Assembly (NCBI GenBank): GCA_964489265.1
Contig: CAZAXX010000003.1
Location: forward strand, 3,585-67,584
Reading direction: 5' to 3'
Source of the DNA: CAYRUP01 sp964489265
GTDB taxonomy: Bacteria; Pseudomonadota; Gammaproteobacteria; DSM-16500
DNA: 64,000 nt
Shown: in pieces, positions 26,284-35,259 of the stretch
Layout of the letters: each line of letters opens with the position of its first letter
Numbering within the stretch: position 1 is the first letter of the stretch
Program-made: the position numbers and the translations under genes
The notes under the pieces: generated by a model
Told to the model about the DNA's origin: nothing
The model's input: only the letters and a program-made list of their open reading frames with translations
Databases searched by the model: none

Positions 26284-27336
26284 TTAGGACGACACTATTG
26301 ATGACATGTTTTGCATTTGTTTTATTTGTCCTTCCAACTGTGCTTTCGCTTGAGCTAATTCCCATTTTTCACTAGCCAGTAATTTATTTTGACTTTGTGC
26401 CTCAAGTAACAATTCTTTTGCATCAACTAATCGTTGCTTCGAATTTGCAAGATCACTTTGCAGCAAAGTCACTTCACGTAATTTTGCCTCGAATGATTTT
26501 TGCAATTCCTGAAACTGGTTTTGCCAATGCTGACTTGCTTGCTGATATTCAACATTCGTTTTCCCTAACTGTTGAATTTCTTTTTTTAAAGACTCCCTTA
26601 TTAATTCTAATTCAATATGAGAACGTTCTATTAATTGATGCTTCTGCAGCAATTCACCGTGTTTAACTTGTTCTCCAACTAATTGTTCTTGCATTTCTTT
26701 CGCTTCAAATAAGAATTGCTGTTTTTCACGCTCAAATTGCTGCTGATCTAGCAACCTCTGTTCGCGCGCAGACTCACGATAATGCTCCAAGTTTGATTGC
26801 GCCAGTTGATGAAGTCGATGTAACTCTTCTATTCTTTCCTGCTTTTCCTGCAACTGCCGTAACAAAACATCATTCTTGCTATGCAATGCTTGATTTTCTT
26901 TATGTGCAAATTCCAGCGCTTGTTCTAACGTTAATTTTTCATTCGCGTAGGTTGTTTTTTCTTGCTGCCATTGATTAAACATTTTCTGCCAGCGCTGGTT
27001 GTTTGTGCGAAACTTTTCAAGTTCCATTTTTAATTCACTTATTTCTTGCTGGTAATTGGCTTCAATCGGCGTGAATTGCTCAATCGATTGGGTGATAACG
27101 CCTTCCCATAATCCTTGTACAAGCGCAATCAACGGTTCAGGCAAGTTTTCTTTCGTGGCTATTTTTTGCGAGGAATTTTGAATTTCTTTCCAACGGCGAA
27201 GGTGTTGATTAACTGTCCCAGCACTCCCAGTGCCTAAAAAGCGCCGAACATTTTCAATCGTTATGCTTTTTCCTTCACCTTTTAGAGAATTTGCAGCAGA
27301 GCTCACATCATCATAAGTTATTCCATGGCGGGCCAT
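26284..27336 (-). CDS. KfrA-like DNA-binding protein with long coiled coil
   Basis: The 350-residue protein has an N-terminal KfrA-type DNA-binding domain (about 1-70: GITYDDVSSAANSL, ITIENVRRFLGTGSAGTVNQHLRRW). The remaining 270 residues are an almost unbroken coiled coil rich in Gln, Glu and Lys. KfrA of plasmids RK2 and R751 is an autorepressor linked to plasmid maintenance, and chromosomal relatives are common regulators or nucleoid-associated proteins. AAGGAAT precedes the ATG. A consensus promoter overlapped by two palindromes lies just upstream, which suggests autorepression. Confidence 0.85.
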   Translation of the reverse strand: MARHGITYDDVSSAANSLKGEGKSITIENVRRFLGTGSAGTVNQHLRRWKEIQNSSQKIATKENLPEPLIALVQGLWEGVITQSIEQFTPIEANYQQEISELKMELEKFRTNNQRWQKMFNQWQQEKTTYANEKLTLEQALEFAHKENQALHSKNDVLLRQLQEKQERIEELHRLHQLAQSNLEHYRESAREQRLLDQQQFEREKQQFLFEAKEMQEQLVGEQVKHGELLQKHQLIERSHIELELIRESLKKEIQQLGKTNVEYQQASQHWQNQFQELQKSFEAKLREVTLLQSDLANSKQRLVDAKELLLEAQSQNKLLASEKWELAQAKAQLEGQIKQMQNMSSIVSS

Positions 27337-27353
27337 TGTTAATTCCTTTTATA

Positions 27354-27398
27354 TATTACGTAATACGTATTATACCGTTATTTATATTCAAGATACAA
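27354..27398 (-). promoter_or_regulatory. Promoter and overlapping palindromic operator of the KfrA-like gene
   Basis: Read on the minus strand, TTGTAT (27398-27393) is followed after 18 bases by a perfect -10 TATAAT (27374-27369). Two overlapping 12-base perfect palindromes, TAATACGTATTA (27361-27372, covering most of the -10 box) and TATTACGTAATA (27354-27365), lie over and just past the -10 box. Binding there would block RNA polymerase. The site is 18-36 bases before the start codon and fits the known habit of KfrA to repress itself. Confidence 0.7.
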
Positions 27399-28784
27399 TT
27401 ATTCCTTAATCTTCAAAATCGCCTCTCTGTTTTTAATCTTTCCCGCTAAATAGATACCAATCAATGAAGTTATTAATATCAAATAAAACGCATAATCAAA
27501 AACAGCAAGATTCATTTTGCCATGCTGTTGTTTAATCCCATACGAAATCATAAAGGAAGCTAATGCGATTCCTAACGTAATTGAAATCTGCCGACCTGCA
27601 TTGAATACGGCGCTCGCCTGACTGATTTGAACACCTTCAAATCCTAAAACACTGGTCAGTTGAATCGGCATCCCACAGATTCCACTGAATAATCCACGGC
27701 AGAACATGATCAAGCAGCCAAGGTAAAAGAGATTCGGTTGTCGAACATACAAAATCGCAAGTGAAAAAATTAAAACGCCAAAAAAACCTATCATGATCGT
27801 GACACCGGGACCATAACGATAAAACATTCCGACTGAAAGACGACTCGTGCAAATAGCCCCTATCGCCTGCATGCCAATCATAAGCCCGGCAAACATGGCA
27901 GACATGCCGACACCCACTTGCAAATAAATTCCAATCGTGAAAAATGACGCATAATGACAAATCTGAAACGCGAATTGAATTAAATTCGATTGCACAAATA
28001 ATTTATTTTCAAACAAACTCAAATGAATTAATGGATTTGGAGCAACGCGTTCATAACGTATAAAAGCAATTAACAAACAAATTACAACTAAGGTGCAAAT
28101 TGATGTTACTAATGAAAAACCATTTCTGCCAAAATCAGAAAGCGTATACAAAGCGATAATTAACGCACATGCTGAAATAAGAAAACCATACCAGTCAAAG
28201 GATTTTGCAGGTTGCAACGCCTGTTTTTTTAATACAAAAATAGCCACCGCTGTTGCAAAAAAACAAGTGGAAGAGGTGACTATAAAAATCCATTTCCAAT
28301 TTAAAAAATGAATGATAGCCCCACCTAGAGCCGGCGCCATTGCAGGTGCGATTGAAGCGACAATAAAAGTGATACTCGTGATGCTTGCATAATCTCTCGG
28401 TTTAAAAACACGGTACAACATGGTCATGCCAACCGGAATCAACATTCCACCGCCAATTCCCTGTAAAAAACGAAATATAACAAGCAAGGTAAAATATGGA
28501 GTTAATGCACAAAACAAAGCAGAAAACGCGAATAAACCTGTCGCAAAAATAAAAATCTTTTTTAAACCAAACCGATCACCAATCCATGCGCTCGCTGGAA
28601 TACTAATCGCGAGTGCCAACAAGAACGCATTTGAAATCCATTCAGTATGCGTAATCGGCACATGAAAATAATCAGCAAGCGTTGGTAATGCGATATTTAC
28701 CATTGTTAGATCTAAGCGATCTAAAAACAGTACGCAAGTATAAATCGCCGCTACAATGTATTTATGTTCAATTTTATTTAGCAT
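27399..28784 (-). CDS. MFS multidrug-type transporter (EmrB/QacA-like, DHA2)
   Basis: The 461-residue protein has 12-14 membrane helices. The antiporter motifs include LDRLDLTMVNIALPTLADYF in helix 1, GDRFGLKK in the loop after helix 2 and RFLQGIGGGMLIPVGM in helix 4, as in drug/H+ antiporters of the DHA2 group. The substrate is unknown. The ATG at 28784 lies inside the last codons of the upstream symporter gene (11-base overlap), so the two genes are translationally coupled. A TTG 15 codons earlier would give a non-family leader. Confidence 0.88.
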   Translation of the reverse strand: MLNKIEHKYIVAAIYTCVLFLDRLDLTMVNIALPTLADYFHVPITHTEWISNAFLLALAISIPASAWIGDRFGLKKIFIFATGLFAFSALFCALTPYFTLLVIFRFLQGIGGGMLIPVGMTMLYRVFKPRDYASITSITFIVASIAPAMAPALGGAIIHFLNWKWIFIVTSSTCFFATAVAIFVLKKQALQPAKSFDWYGFLISACALIIALYTLSDFGRNGFSLVTSICTLVVICLLIAFIRYERVAPNPLIHLSLFENKLFVQSNLIQFAFQICHYASFFTIGIYLQVGVGMSAMFAGLMIGMQAIGAICTSRLSVGMFYRYGPGVTIMIGFFGVLIFSLAILYVRQPNLFYLGCLIMFCRGLFSGICGMPIQLTSVLGFEGVQISQASAVFNAGRQISITLGIALASFMISYGIKQQHGKMNLAVFDYAFYLILITSLIGIYLAGKIKNREAILKIKE

Positions 28785-30012
28785 ACTCAGGCTGTAGTTG
28801 TAATATAGTTTCGCCGGTATTACTTGCAACTAACGACGCACACACTGCAGTGCCAGCAACATTCACTGTGGTTCGCATCATATCCACCACTTTATCTATT
28901 CCAATTACCATCGCAAGACCTGCAAACGGTAAGCCAATGCTAGACAATACCAGCATCGTCATCACAACAGCTGATCCTGGAACACCTGCTGTGCCAATCG
29001 TTGCAATTGCGGCTGTGATAACAATTAATAAATATTGATGCCAATCCAGCGGAATTTGAAAAATTGTCGCGGTAAAGATGCAAATAATAGCTGGATAAAT
29101 TGCACCGCACCCATCCATTTTTGCATTGGCTCCTAATGGTGCGACAAATGATGCAACTTGTTCAGATACGCCGATGCGTTTGACTAACGTATCAAGCGTC
29201 ACGGGCAATGTTGCTAAGCTTGATGAAGTGGTAAATGCGGTGAGTAACATTGGCCATGCATTTTGAACAAAAAGTATAGGATTCACACGACAAACTGTTA
29301 TTAACAAAACGCCATAAACAAGCAGTTGAATCGCACATGCAACATACACTGCTAAAATAAATTTTAAAAATGGTATTAAACTGCTTACACCATAATGTGC
29401 CGTGACTGCTGAGATAAAAACAAAAATTCCAATCGGCGACAAACGAATAACCCAGCGGGTCATTTTAAATAATATTTTTGCCATGCCATCAAAAAAACGC
29501 TTCACGACAATGGCTTCTTCTCCGCATAGCGTTAATGAAATTGCAAATAGAATTCCAAAAATAATGACTGGGATAACTTTTCCACGAGAAATTTGTTCAA
29601 TTAAATTTCCTGGGATCATATCCAAAAAGATTTGTTTTAAAGATGGTATCGGATCCAGCGTATCTACCGTCAACACTTGATGAAAACCAGCGCCTGGATT
29701 TATCCATAATGCGACACTGAGCCCGACAGTCGCTGCAATCAATGCAGTCATCAAAAACCAGAAGAGTGTTCTGCCACCTAATTGTTTAATTTTGGCAATA
29801 TTTTCGAGTCGTGTGAAACTTGTCACGATCAAAACAAAGGTAATTGGCACGATAATCATTCGAAGTAATTGCAGAAACGCATCGCCTATTGGAGACAAGG
29901 CATCTACCCATTGCAGCGGTGCTAGAAGTCCGAAGAATGCCCCAAGTATCAGTGCTAACAAACACTGATTACCAAACCCGAGTTTATTAATTAGCTGAAA
30001 GACTTTATTCAT
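28774..30012 (-). CDS. Dicarboxylate/amino acid:cation symporter (DAACS, GltP/DctA-like)
   Basis: The protein of about 412 residues has the glutamate-transporter fold: eight helices and two re-entrant hairpins. Signature segments are TAFTTSSSLATLPVTLD (first hairpin, serine-rich), GANAKMDGCGAIYPAI in the place of the NMDGT motif, and GTAGVPGSAVVMTM (second hairpin). It takes up glutamate, aspartate, C4-dicarboxylate or neutral amino acids with Na+ or H+. The Cys-Gly change after the MDG may alter substrate choice. Two ATG codons (30018, 30012) follow AGGGA; the second has better spacing. The MFS gene overlaps its end. Confidence 0.88.
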   Translation of the reverse strand: MNKVFQLINKLGFGNQCLLALILGAFFGLLAPLQWVDALSPIGDAFLQLLRMIIVPITFVLIVTSFTRLENIAKIKQLGGRTLFWFLMTALIAATVGLSVALWINPGAGFHQVLTVDTLDPIPSLKQIFLDMIPGNLIEQISRGKVIPVIIFGILFAISLTLCGEEAIVVKRFFDGMAKILFKMTRWVIRLSPIGIFVFISAVTAHYGVSSLIPFLKFILAVYVACAIQLLVYGVLLITVCRVNPILFVQNAWPMLLTAFTTSSSLATLPVTLDTLVKRIGVSEQVASFVAPLGANAKMDGCGAIYPAIICIFTATIFQIPLDWHQYLLIVITAAIATIGTAGVPGSAVVMTMLVLSSIGLPFAGLAMVIGIDKVVDMMRTTVNVAGTAVCASLVASNTGETILQLQPEYAK

Positions 30013-30048
30013 GTTCATATTCCCTGTCGGATAGATTGGGATAGTCTA

Positions 30049-31926
30049 TCAGCGTTTACCTTCCACCAACAACTTTTCCATGCCGAAGATGTCCAATGGC
30101 TTACTGAGATAATAGCCTTGCGCATAATCGCAATGAATTTTTTTAAGATAAATTAATTGCTCTAGATTCTCAATTCCCTCAACCACGACAGTTAAATTAA
30201 TTTTGTGCGCAAGTTCAATAATGGATTCAATAATAATACTTCGACTGCTATTCATGCGTAAATCATCTAAAAGTGATTTATCTATCTTTAAAACGGAGAT
30301 AGGTAACTTATCAAGATAACTCAAGGAAGTATAACCCGCACCAAAATCGTCAATTACAATCCGCACACCCAAATCGCTGAGATTTTGTAACATCTCAATC
30401 GCGCGCGGCAAATCAGTAATAATGGCAGTTTCAGTTAACTCAAGCTCCAGTTTTTCCGGTGGAATACCTGTTTCATCGATGACTTCTTTCACACTTGCGA
30501 GAAATTTTTCGTTATAAAGTTGATGCACTGAAATATTTATCGCTAATGGAATATTATTTGTTAACCCCTCCTTCAACCAGATGACATATTGTTGACATGC
30601 TTTCTTTAAAATCCATTCACCAAATTGATTTATAATTCCAATTTTTTCTGCAATCGGTATAAAAACACTTGGCGATATATCCCCTATCTTTTTATTGTTC
30701 CATCTTAGTAATGCTTCAAGCCCTGTAATGATGCTAGTATCTTTTATGTCAAATTGCGGCTGAAATTCTAGCGCTAATTCATCATTTTTAATTGCATCTG
30801 ATAGAAAATACTCGATCTCAATTTGTTTTGCATGTTCTATGACTAAGCTTTCTGAGAAGTGATGCAATCGATTACCACCAAGATTTTTTGCTTTAGACAA
30901 TGCCATATCAGCAGCTCTATCAATGGTAATTCTTTCTGTACCATCGTTTGGAAATATTGCAGTACCAATACTTGCTGTCACATTAATTTCATCTTCTTTA
31001 ATGTGATAGGGAATTTGAATCGCCATATGAATAAAATTCGCAAGCTCATTAAGCTCGTCATGATTCTGCGCTATTTCAATGATGATTTTAAACTCATCGC
31101 TGCCAACACGCGCCATCGCATCCGTGTGCCGAATATATCGTTGAATACGATGAACAATTTCTTTCAGTAACCAATCACCTATTTGACGGCCGAACACCGT
31201 ATTGATTTTATTAAACTGATCGATATCGATATAAAAAATTGCAAATTTCGAATTATTTTTTTTTGCTTTGGCAACTGCATGATCCAAAATATTTTCATAT
31301 GCTATTCTATTTGGCAAACGTGTGAATTGATCGTGGTATGCAATGTACTGCAATTTTTTTAAATTTTCTTTTTTATCTCTTTCATAAAAATAAATCAGCG
31401 CCACAATAATTATGATCAAACCACAAATTGCAGTATATTGTAATAGCAAAGGCTCAGTAATCATTTTCACTGGGAAATGAAAATAAATACTTTCTAAATA
31501 AAATAGTCCCGTTGTGGTTAGAACACTCACTGCACACCAGAAAAAAGCTAACCGAATCCCACCGATAAACCCTGCTACTAAAGGTGGTAAGATCAACCAA
31601 TAAGCTGTAGCAGAATAGATACCACCTAAATGATACGTACACCAACCTAAAAAAATTGTCAGTGCACTCACAAATATAGTATTTGCATAAAATAATGAAT
31701 GAAAATATTTTATAAAAAACAACGAGGAGAGAATAAAAATTTCAGTGATGACTATTGCATAAGTTACTGCATGATCGTTTAAATAATAATAGAGGATAGC
31801 ATAAACCGGTGCTGCAATAATTGAAATGATACATGCGCCCACTAGATTTCTGGCAAAAGATAATTTCATAATATCTTTTGCAAGATCGGTGGGTATGATG
31901 AACTTGAAGATACGCTCAATTATCAT
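30049..31926 (-). CDS. Membrane-bound GGDEF-EAL protein, probable c-di-GMP phosphodiesterase
   Basis: The 625-residue protein has five to six N-terminal membrane helices (about 20-185), a GGDEF domain (about 195-350) and an EAL domain (about 365-620). The GGDEF signature reads GSDEF, one change from consensus, so cyclase activity is doubtful. The EAL domain keeps EALLRW, NISVHQL, ELTET, IDDFGAGYTSL, LKIDKSL, EGIE and QGYYLSKP, the residues needed for Mg binding and c-di-GMP hydrolysis. It is therefore likely an active phosphodiesterase, perhaps tuned by GTP at the GGDEF site. GAGGAAGG precedes the ATG. A GNAT gene is upstream on the same strand. Confidence 0.92.
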   Translation of the reverse strand: MIIERIFKFIIPTDLAKDIMKLSFARNLVGACIISIIAAPVYAILYYYLNDHAVTYAIVITEIFILSSLFFIKYFHSLFYANTIFVSALTIFLGWCTYHLGGIYSATAYWLILPPLVAGFIGGIRLAFFWCAVSVLTTTGLFYLESIYFHFPVKMITEPLLLQYTAICGLIIIIVALIYFYERDKKENLKKLQYIAYHDQFTRLPNRIAYENILDHAVAKAKKNNSKFAIFYIDIDQFNKINTVFGRQIGDWLLKEIVHRIQRYIRHTDAMARVGSDEFKIIIEIAQNHDELNELANFIHMAIQIPYHIKEDEINVTASIGTAIFPNDGTERITIDRAADMALSKAKNLGGNRLHHFSESLVIEHAKQIEIEYFLSDAIKNDELALEFQPQFDIKDTSIITGLEALLRWNNKKIGDISPSVFIPIAEKIGIINQFGEWILKKACQQYVIWLKEGLTNNIPLAINISVHQLYNEKFLASVKEVIDETGIPPEKLELELTETAIITDLPRAIEMLQNLSDLGVRIVIDDFGAGYTSLSYLDKLPISVLKIDKSLLDDLRMNSSRSIIIESIIELAHKINLTVVVEGIENLEQLIYLKKIHCDYAQGYYLSKPLDIFGMEKLLVEGKR

Positions 31927-31949
31927 TAACCTTCCTCAAGGTTAGACAC

Positions 31950-32432
31950 CTATAGTTTAATCTGCATCACACTCACAGGATATTCGAATAATTTATCTGT
32001 ACCAATCATTTCCCAGCCTAATCTGGAATACCATTCTGGAATGGTTTGGTCGAACGCAAGTAAATATAGCATATTGTAACCAAACACTTTCGCCTGATTT
32101 TTAATGGCGCGAATCAATCGCTCACCGACTTTTTGTTTTCGAAAAGCAGGATCAACCACGACGCTTCCTAACCAGGGAATTAGATCGGGTCGAATGCCGT
32201 CATTTTCACGCAAGGATGCCATACCAATTGGTTTTCCCTGATATAGAGCAACATAGGTCATTGGCATTTTGTCATGATTGGAATGCGCTAAAAGATTTTG
32301 GGTGGCACGTTCAACACTTGCGCCAGGTACCCAGTGTTTGCTGATTTCTTCGAACCACAAACGAGCGAGCTCCGGGATATGTTCCTGGCATTCAATCAGT
32401 AGCTTTATTTCTAACTCATCATTCGCTTTCAT
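31950..32432 (-). CDS. GNAT-family N-acetyltransferase
   Basis: The 160-residue protein has the GNAT fold. The acetyl-CoA-binding motif A reads LGSVVVDPAFRKQKVGERLIRAIK, with the R..xVG.xL pattern. A further strand-helix, YLLAFDQTIPEWYSRLGWEMIG, corresponds to motif B. The acceptor substrate is unknown. The start at ATG 32432 has no strong ribosome-binding site, and a TTG two codons upstream is possible. It lies 23 bases before the GGDEF-EAL gene and may be co-transcribed with it. Confidence 0.85.
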   Translation of the reverse strand: MKANDELEIKLLIECQEHIPELARLWFEEISKHWVPGASVERATQNLLAHSNHDKMPMTYVALYQGKPIGMASLRENDGIRPDLIPWLGSVVVDPAFRKQKVGERLIRAIKNQAKVFGYNMLYLLAFDQTIPEWYSRLGWEMIGTDKLFEYPVSVMQIKL

Positions 32433-32523
32433 ATACAACCCGATTTTTGTTGGTGTTTTTAGAAGTATATATCATATAGAAAAGTCTATTTAGTTTATTT
32501 GATCTAGGTAACATGCTAAATTA

Positions 32524-32532
32524 TGCTACAAT
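32524..32532 (+). promoter_or_regulatory. Possible extended -10 promoter of the BON gene
   Basis: TGCTACAAT is an extended -10 element (TGn plus TACAAT), 39 bases before the BON start codon. No good -35 is present, which is tolerated for extended -10 promoters. Confidence 0.35.
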
Positions 32533-32570
32533 CTGATCATGCATATTACTAATGGAAATGGAGAGCTATT

Positions 32571-33008
32571 ATGAAATTTGCTAACAATTTGATATTACTA
32601 TCTGTATTGCTTCTTTCAACCTCTGCACTTGCTGATACATCCACAAATACAGGTTTGACAACTCCAACAACCACTATTCAGCAAACTACAACCACGACAA
32701 GCACTCCACCAACCCCTAGCCCGGCAGACGCTGGCATTGAAGGCGCGGTCGAAGCGAAAATCGCTCAAAATAGCGCTTTAGCTGGGAAAAAAATTGATGC
32801 GAGTAGCCTACAAGGGACCGTGACATTGAATGGTACTGTCGATAACAAAACCCAGGAAGAAGCCGCAATTGCTGTAGCACAATCAGTGCCTGGTGTTGTG
32901 GATGTTGTGTCGAAATTAGTAATAGGAAACGCTCCTGCGACTACTTCTATCACTACGACTACCACCATAGTGAACCCGCCAGCGCCAGCGACAACGCCAA
33001 GTAATTAA
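32571..33008 (+). CDS. Periplasmic BON-domain protein
   Basis: The 145-residue precursor has a signal peptide (1-21, ending ALA) and a Thr/Pro-rich linker. A single BON domain follows (about 60-118: EGAVEAKIAQNSAL, LQGTVTLNGTVDNKTQEEAAIAVAQSVPGVVDVVSKLVI), then a second Thr/Pro-rich tail. BON domains of the OsmY type bind membranes or help envelope stress tolerance. GGAGAG precedes the ATG. A hairpin lies downstream. The flanking Thr/Pro tracts resemble flexible tethers and may vary in length between strains. Confidence 0.88.
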   Translation: MKFANNLILLSVLLLSTSALADTSTNTGLTTPTTTIQQTTTTTSTPPTPSPADAGIEGAVEAKIAQNSALAGKKIDASSLQGTVTLNGTVDNKTQEEAAIAVAQSVPGVVDVVSKLVIGNAPATTSITTTTTIVNPPAPATTPSN

Positions 33009-33034
33009 TTAGCTTAATTTTTTCATATAAACCG

Positions 33035-33055
33035 TACCGCGCTTTATGCGCGGTA
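33035..33055 (+). terminator. Hairpin after the BON gene, possible terminator
   Basis: TACCGCGC and GCGCGGTA form a perfect 8-base stem with a 5-base loop (TTTAT). The following sequence is only moderately T-rich, so termination may be partial. Confidence 0.5.
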
Positions 33056-33125
33056 ATCCTGTTGCTTTAATATTTTATTGTGTGCTATTGTACTAGCGCG
33101 CTATTACATTACTACATGGCAATTT

Positions 33126-33440
33126 ATGAAGTTACTTAAAAATCAAGCCGTTCCAAATTACGCTGAAAACGATTTATTTAAAGCGATTGCTTCCATTCGA
33201 ACGGAAGAAGAAGCAAAACTTTTTTTTCAGGATCTCTGCACACCTACTGAAATTCAAGCTATGGCAGACCGCTGGATTGTTGTTCCTGCCATCAAAGAAA
33301 ATAAACCTTATCGACAAATTCATGATGAAACTGGCGTCAGTGTCACTACGATTGGACGTGTCGCACGTTGTCTTTTGCTAGGTGAAGGTGGTTACAACTT
33401 GATTTTTTCGAGACTAAAACGAAAAACAAAAAATAAATAA
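33126..33440 (+). CDS. TrpR-like helix-turn-helix regulator (YerC/YecD family)
   Basis: The 104-residue protein matches the Trp-repressor superfamily. LFFQDLCTPTEIQAMADRWIV precedes a helix-turn-helix (about 66-90: YRQIHDETGVSVTTIGRVARCL). Members sense an amino acid or act as simple repressors. The ATG at 33126 gives the usual family length; an upstream GTG/TTG start would add an unconserved leader. An amino-acid permease gene begins 12 bases after its stop, so it probably regulates uptake of an amino acid. Ligand unknown. Confidence 0.82.
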   Translation: MKLLKNQAVPNYAENDLFKAIASIRTEEEAKLFFQDLCTPTEIQAMADRWIVVPAIKENKPYRQIHDETGVSVTTIGRVARCLLLGEGGYNLIFSRLKRKTKNK

Positions 33441-33452
33441 AGGATTGCGTTG

Positions 33453-34889
33453 ATGTCTTTACAAAATACTAATTCTCATGCGAGTGGCAAAACCTTAGGT
33501 GTGTTTTCACTTGTCATGATCAATGTCATAGCGGTCGATAACTTACGCAGCTTAACAGCAGGCGCTGAATATGGATTTTCACTCGTATTTTTTTATCTAT
33601 TAGCTGCAATCTTATTTTTTATTCCAACTATTCTTGTAGCTGCTGAACTTGCGACAGGCTGGCCCACCACAGGAGGCGTTTATGTATGGGTCAGAGAAGC
33701 ATTTGGAACACGCTGGGGATTTTTAACGATCTGGATGCAATGGATTTATAATGTCGTGTGGTTTCCCACGATTTTTGCCTTTATCGCAGGCATTTTTGCA
33801 TACCTTATCAATCCTGATTTAGCAAACAACAAGATTTTCATGCTTAGCATTATCTTGTCAGCCTATTGGGGCTTGACGCTGTTAAATTGTTTTGGCTTGA
33901 AAGTATCACACTTAATCAGCACACTCGGTGCCCTTATGGGTACGATCTTTCCGATGATATTGATCGCAATTCTCGGTATTGCTTGGCTTTTTATCGGTAA
34001 CGTAAGTCAAATTAATTTTTCTTTACATGATTTTTTTCCAAATCTTGCCAATATGCAAAATCTTGCGTTTTTAACTAATATTTTATTTGGCCTGATGGGC
34101 ATGGAAATGTCTGCCGTACATGCGGGTGATGTGAAAAATCCCGCACGGGATTATCCTCGTGCATTATTTTATTCAACGTTCATCATTTTAGCGACATTAA
34201 TTTTTGCATGTCTTGCCATCACGATTGTCGTGCCCGTCAAAAAATTAAATCTTGTATCTGGATTAATTGATGCCTTTGGAATTTTTTTCAAGGCATATCA
34301 TATGTCATGGTTTATTCCGATAATCTCAATATTAATAATCGTGGGAAGTTTAAGTGGCGCAGGTGCTTGGATCATTGGACCTGCGCGAGGATTATTGGTT
34401 GCGAGTCAGGATAGCAATCTTCCACGTTTTTTCGAACGTCGTAACAAAAAAAATATGCCGGTTGGAATTTTGTTAACGCAAGGTATTATTGTAACGATAC
34501 TCTGCACCGTCTTTTTGATTATGCCGAGTGTAAATAGTTCTTATTGGTTGTTATCCAATTTAACCGCGCAACTTGCGCTGTTATTTTATATCTTAATGTT
34601 TTCAGCAGCCATTCGACTTCGTTACAAACATGCGCACGTTGAACGCGCGTTTAAAATTCCTGGCGGCTTACTGGGTATTTGGCTAGTCGGTGGTGTCGGT
34701 ATACTAGTCTGCGCTGCTGCCGTGTTTCTTGGTTTTTTACCTCCCAGCCAAGTTATGGTGGGAAATGTCGTGAGTTATGAAGCAATATTAATTGTTGGCA
34801 TTATTGCGTGTTGTTTGCCTCCTTTGTTTTTGTACAGGAAACTTAAAAATCCCGCTTTTTACATATCTGCCGAGTCGCGGGAAAAGTGA
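33453..34889 (+). CDS. APC-superfamily amino acid permease/antiporter (GadC-like)
   Basis: The 478-residue protein has about 12 membrane helices. The helix-1 segment GVFSLVMINVIAVDNLRSL and the WPTTGGVYVWVREAFG motif are typical of the glutamate:GABA antiporter branch of the APC superfamily. GAWIIGPARGLLVASQDSNLPRFFERRNKKNMP is the conserved cytoplasmic stretch. The exact substrate is unknown. AAGGA precedes the ATG at 33453. It is in an operon with the TrpR-like regulator. Its last 47 bases overlap the convergent minus-strand gene. Confidence 0.87.
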   Translation: MSLQNTNSHASGKTLGVFSLVMINVIAVDNLRSLTAGAEYGFSLVFFYLLAAILFFIPTILVAAELATGWPTTGGVYVWVREAFGTRWGFLTIWMQWIYNVVWFPTIFAFIAGIFAYLINPDLANNKIFMLSIILSAYWGLTLLNCFGLKVSHLISTLGALMGTIFPMILIAILGIAWLFIGNVSQINFSLHDFFPNLANMQNLAFLTNILFGLMGMEMSAVHAGDVKNPARDYPRALFYSTFIILATLIFACLAITIVVPVKKLNLVSGLIDAFGIFFKAYHMSWFIPIISILIIVGSLSGAGAWIIGPARGLLVASQDSNLPRFFERRNKKNMPVGILLTQGIIVTILCTVFLIMPSVNSSYWLLSNLTAQLALLFYILMFSAAIRLRYKHAHVERAFKIPGGLLGIWLVGGVGILVCAAAVFLGFLPPSQVMVGNVVSYEAILIVGIIACCLPPLFLYRKLKNPAFYISAESREK

Positions 34890-35223
34890 GATTGTGTTTC
34901 GCTCTTGAAATTGCAACACTGATGATAAACAATAATAAAAAATTCAAGAGAAAAACAATCACTGTTGCAATTATCCAATTCAACTGCAATTTCATGAGAC
35001 AGACAAAAATCACTGCAAGAACACCGAGCCACGTTGATGTTAATAAGCAAGCACTCATGACAGCCAACGTGATAATGACAACCACACTTTTTCCCGCAAG
35101 ATACGCATCATGCTTAAGCATGCGAGTGACTTTGCTGGCTAAACTAATTAAATTTGGAATTAATAGTAATAAACTATAAAGGGCCTTACTTTTCCCGCGT
35201 GAAGGTCGTTTTTTTTCAGACAT
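34843..35223 (-). CDS. Small membrane protein, YqjE/holin-superfamily-like
   Basis: The 126-residue protein has a short basic N-terminus and two to three hydrophobic stretches (about 45-75 and 82-108) after an amphipathic segment (LISLASKVTRMLKHDAYLAGKS). The shape and the neighbouring DUF883 gene recall the yqjD-yqjE pair of enterobacteria. The family assignment is tentative. The 3' end runs 47 bases into the convergent permease gene, an antisense overlap. The DUF883 gene lies 36 bases upstream on the same strand. Confidence 0.6.
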   Translation of the reverse strand: MSEKKRPSRGKSKALYSLLLLIPNLISLASKVTRMLKHDAYLAGKSVVVIITLAVMSACLLTSTWLGVLAVIFVCLMKLQLNWIIATVIVFLLNFLLLFIISVAISRAKHNLTFPATRQICKKRDF

Positions 35224-35259
35224 AAGAAATCCTTACTATTAATTCATCCGTTGCATATT

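Noticed and set aside
26284..27336. Evidence for an integrated plasmid because of KfrA
   Set aside because: KfrA-like proteins are common on chromosomes, and no replication or partition genes are near.
34843..35223. Phage holin, indicating a prophage
   Set aside because: The DUF883 neighbour and lack of any other phage gene point to the YqjE-type envelope pair instead.
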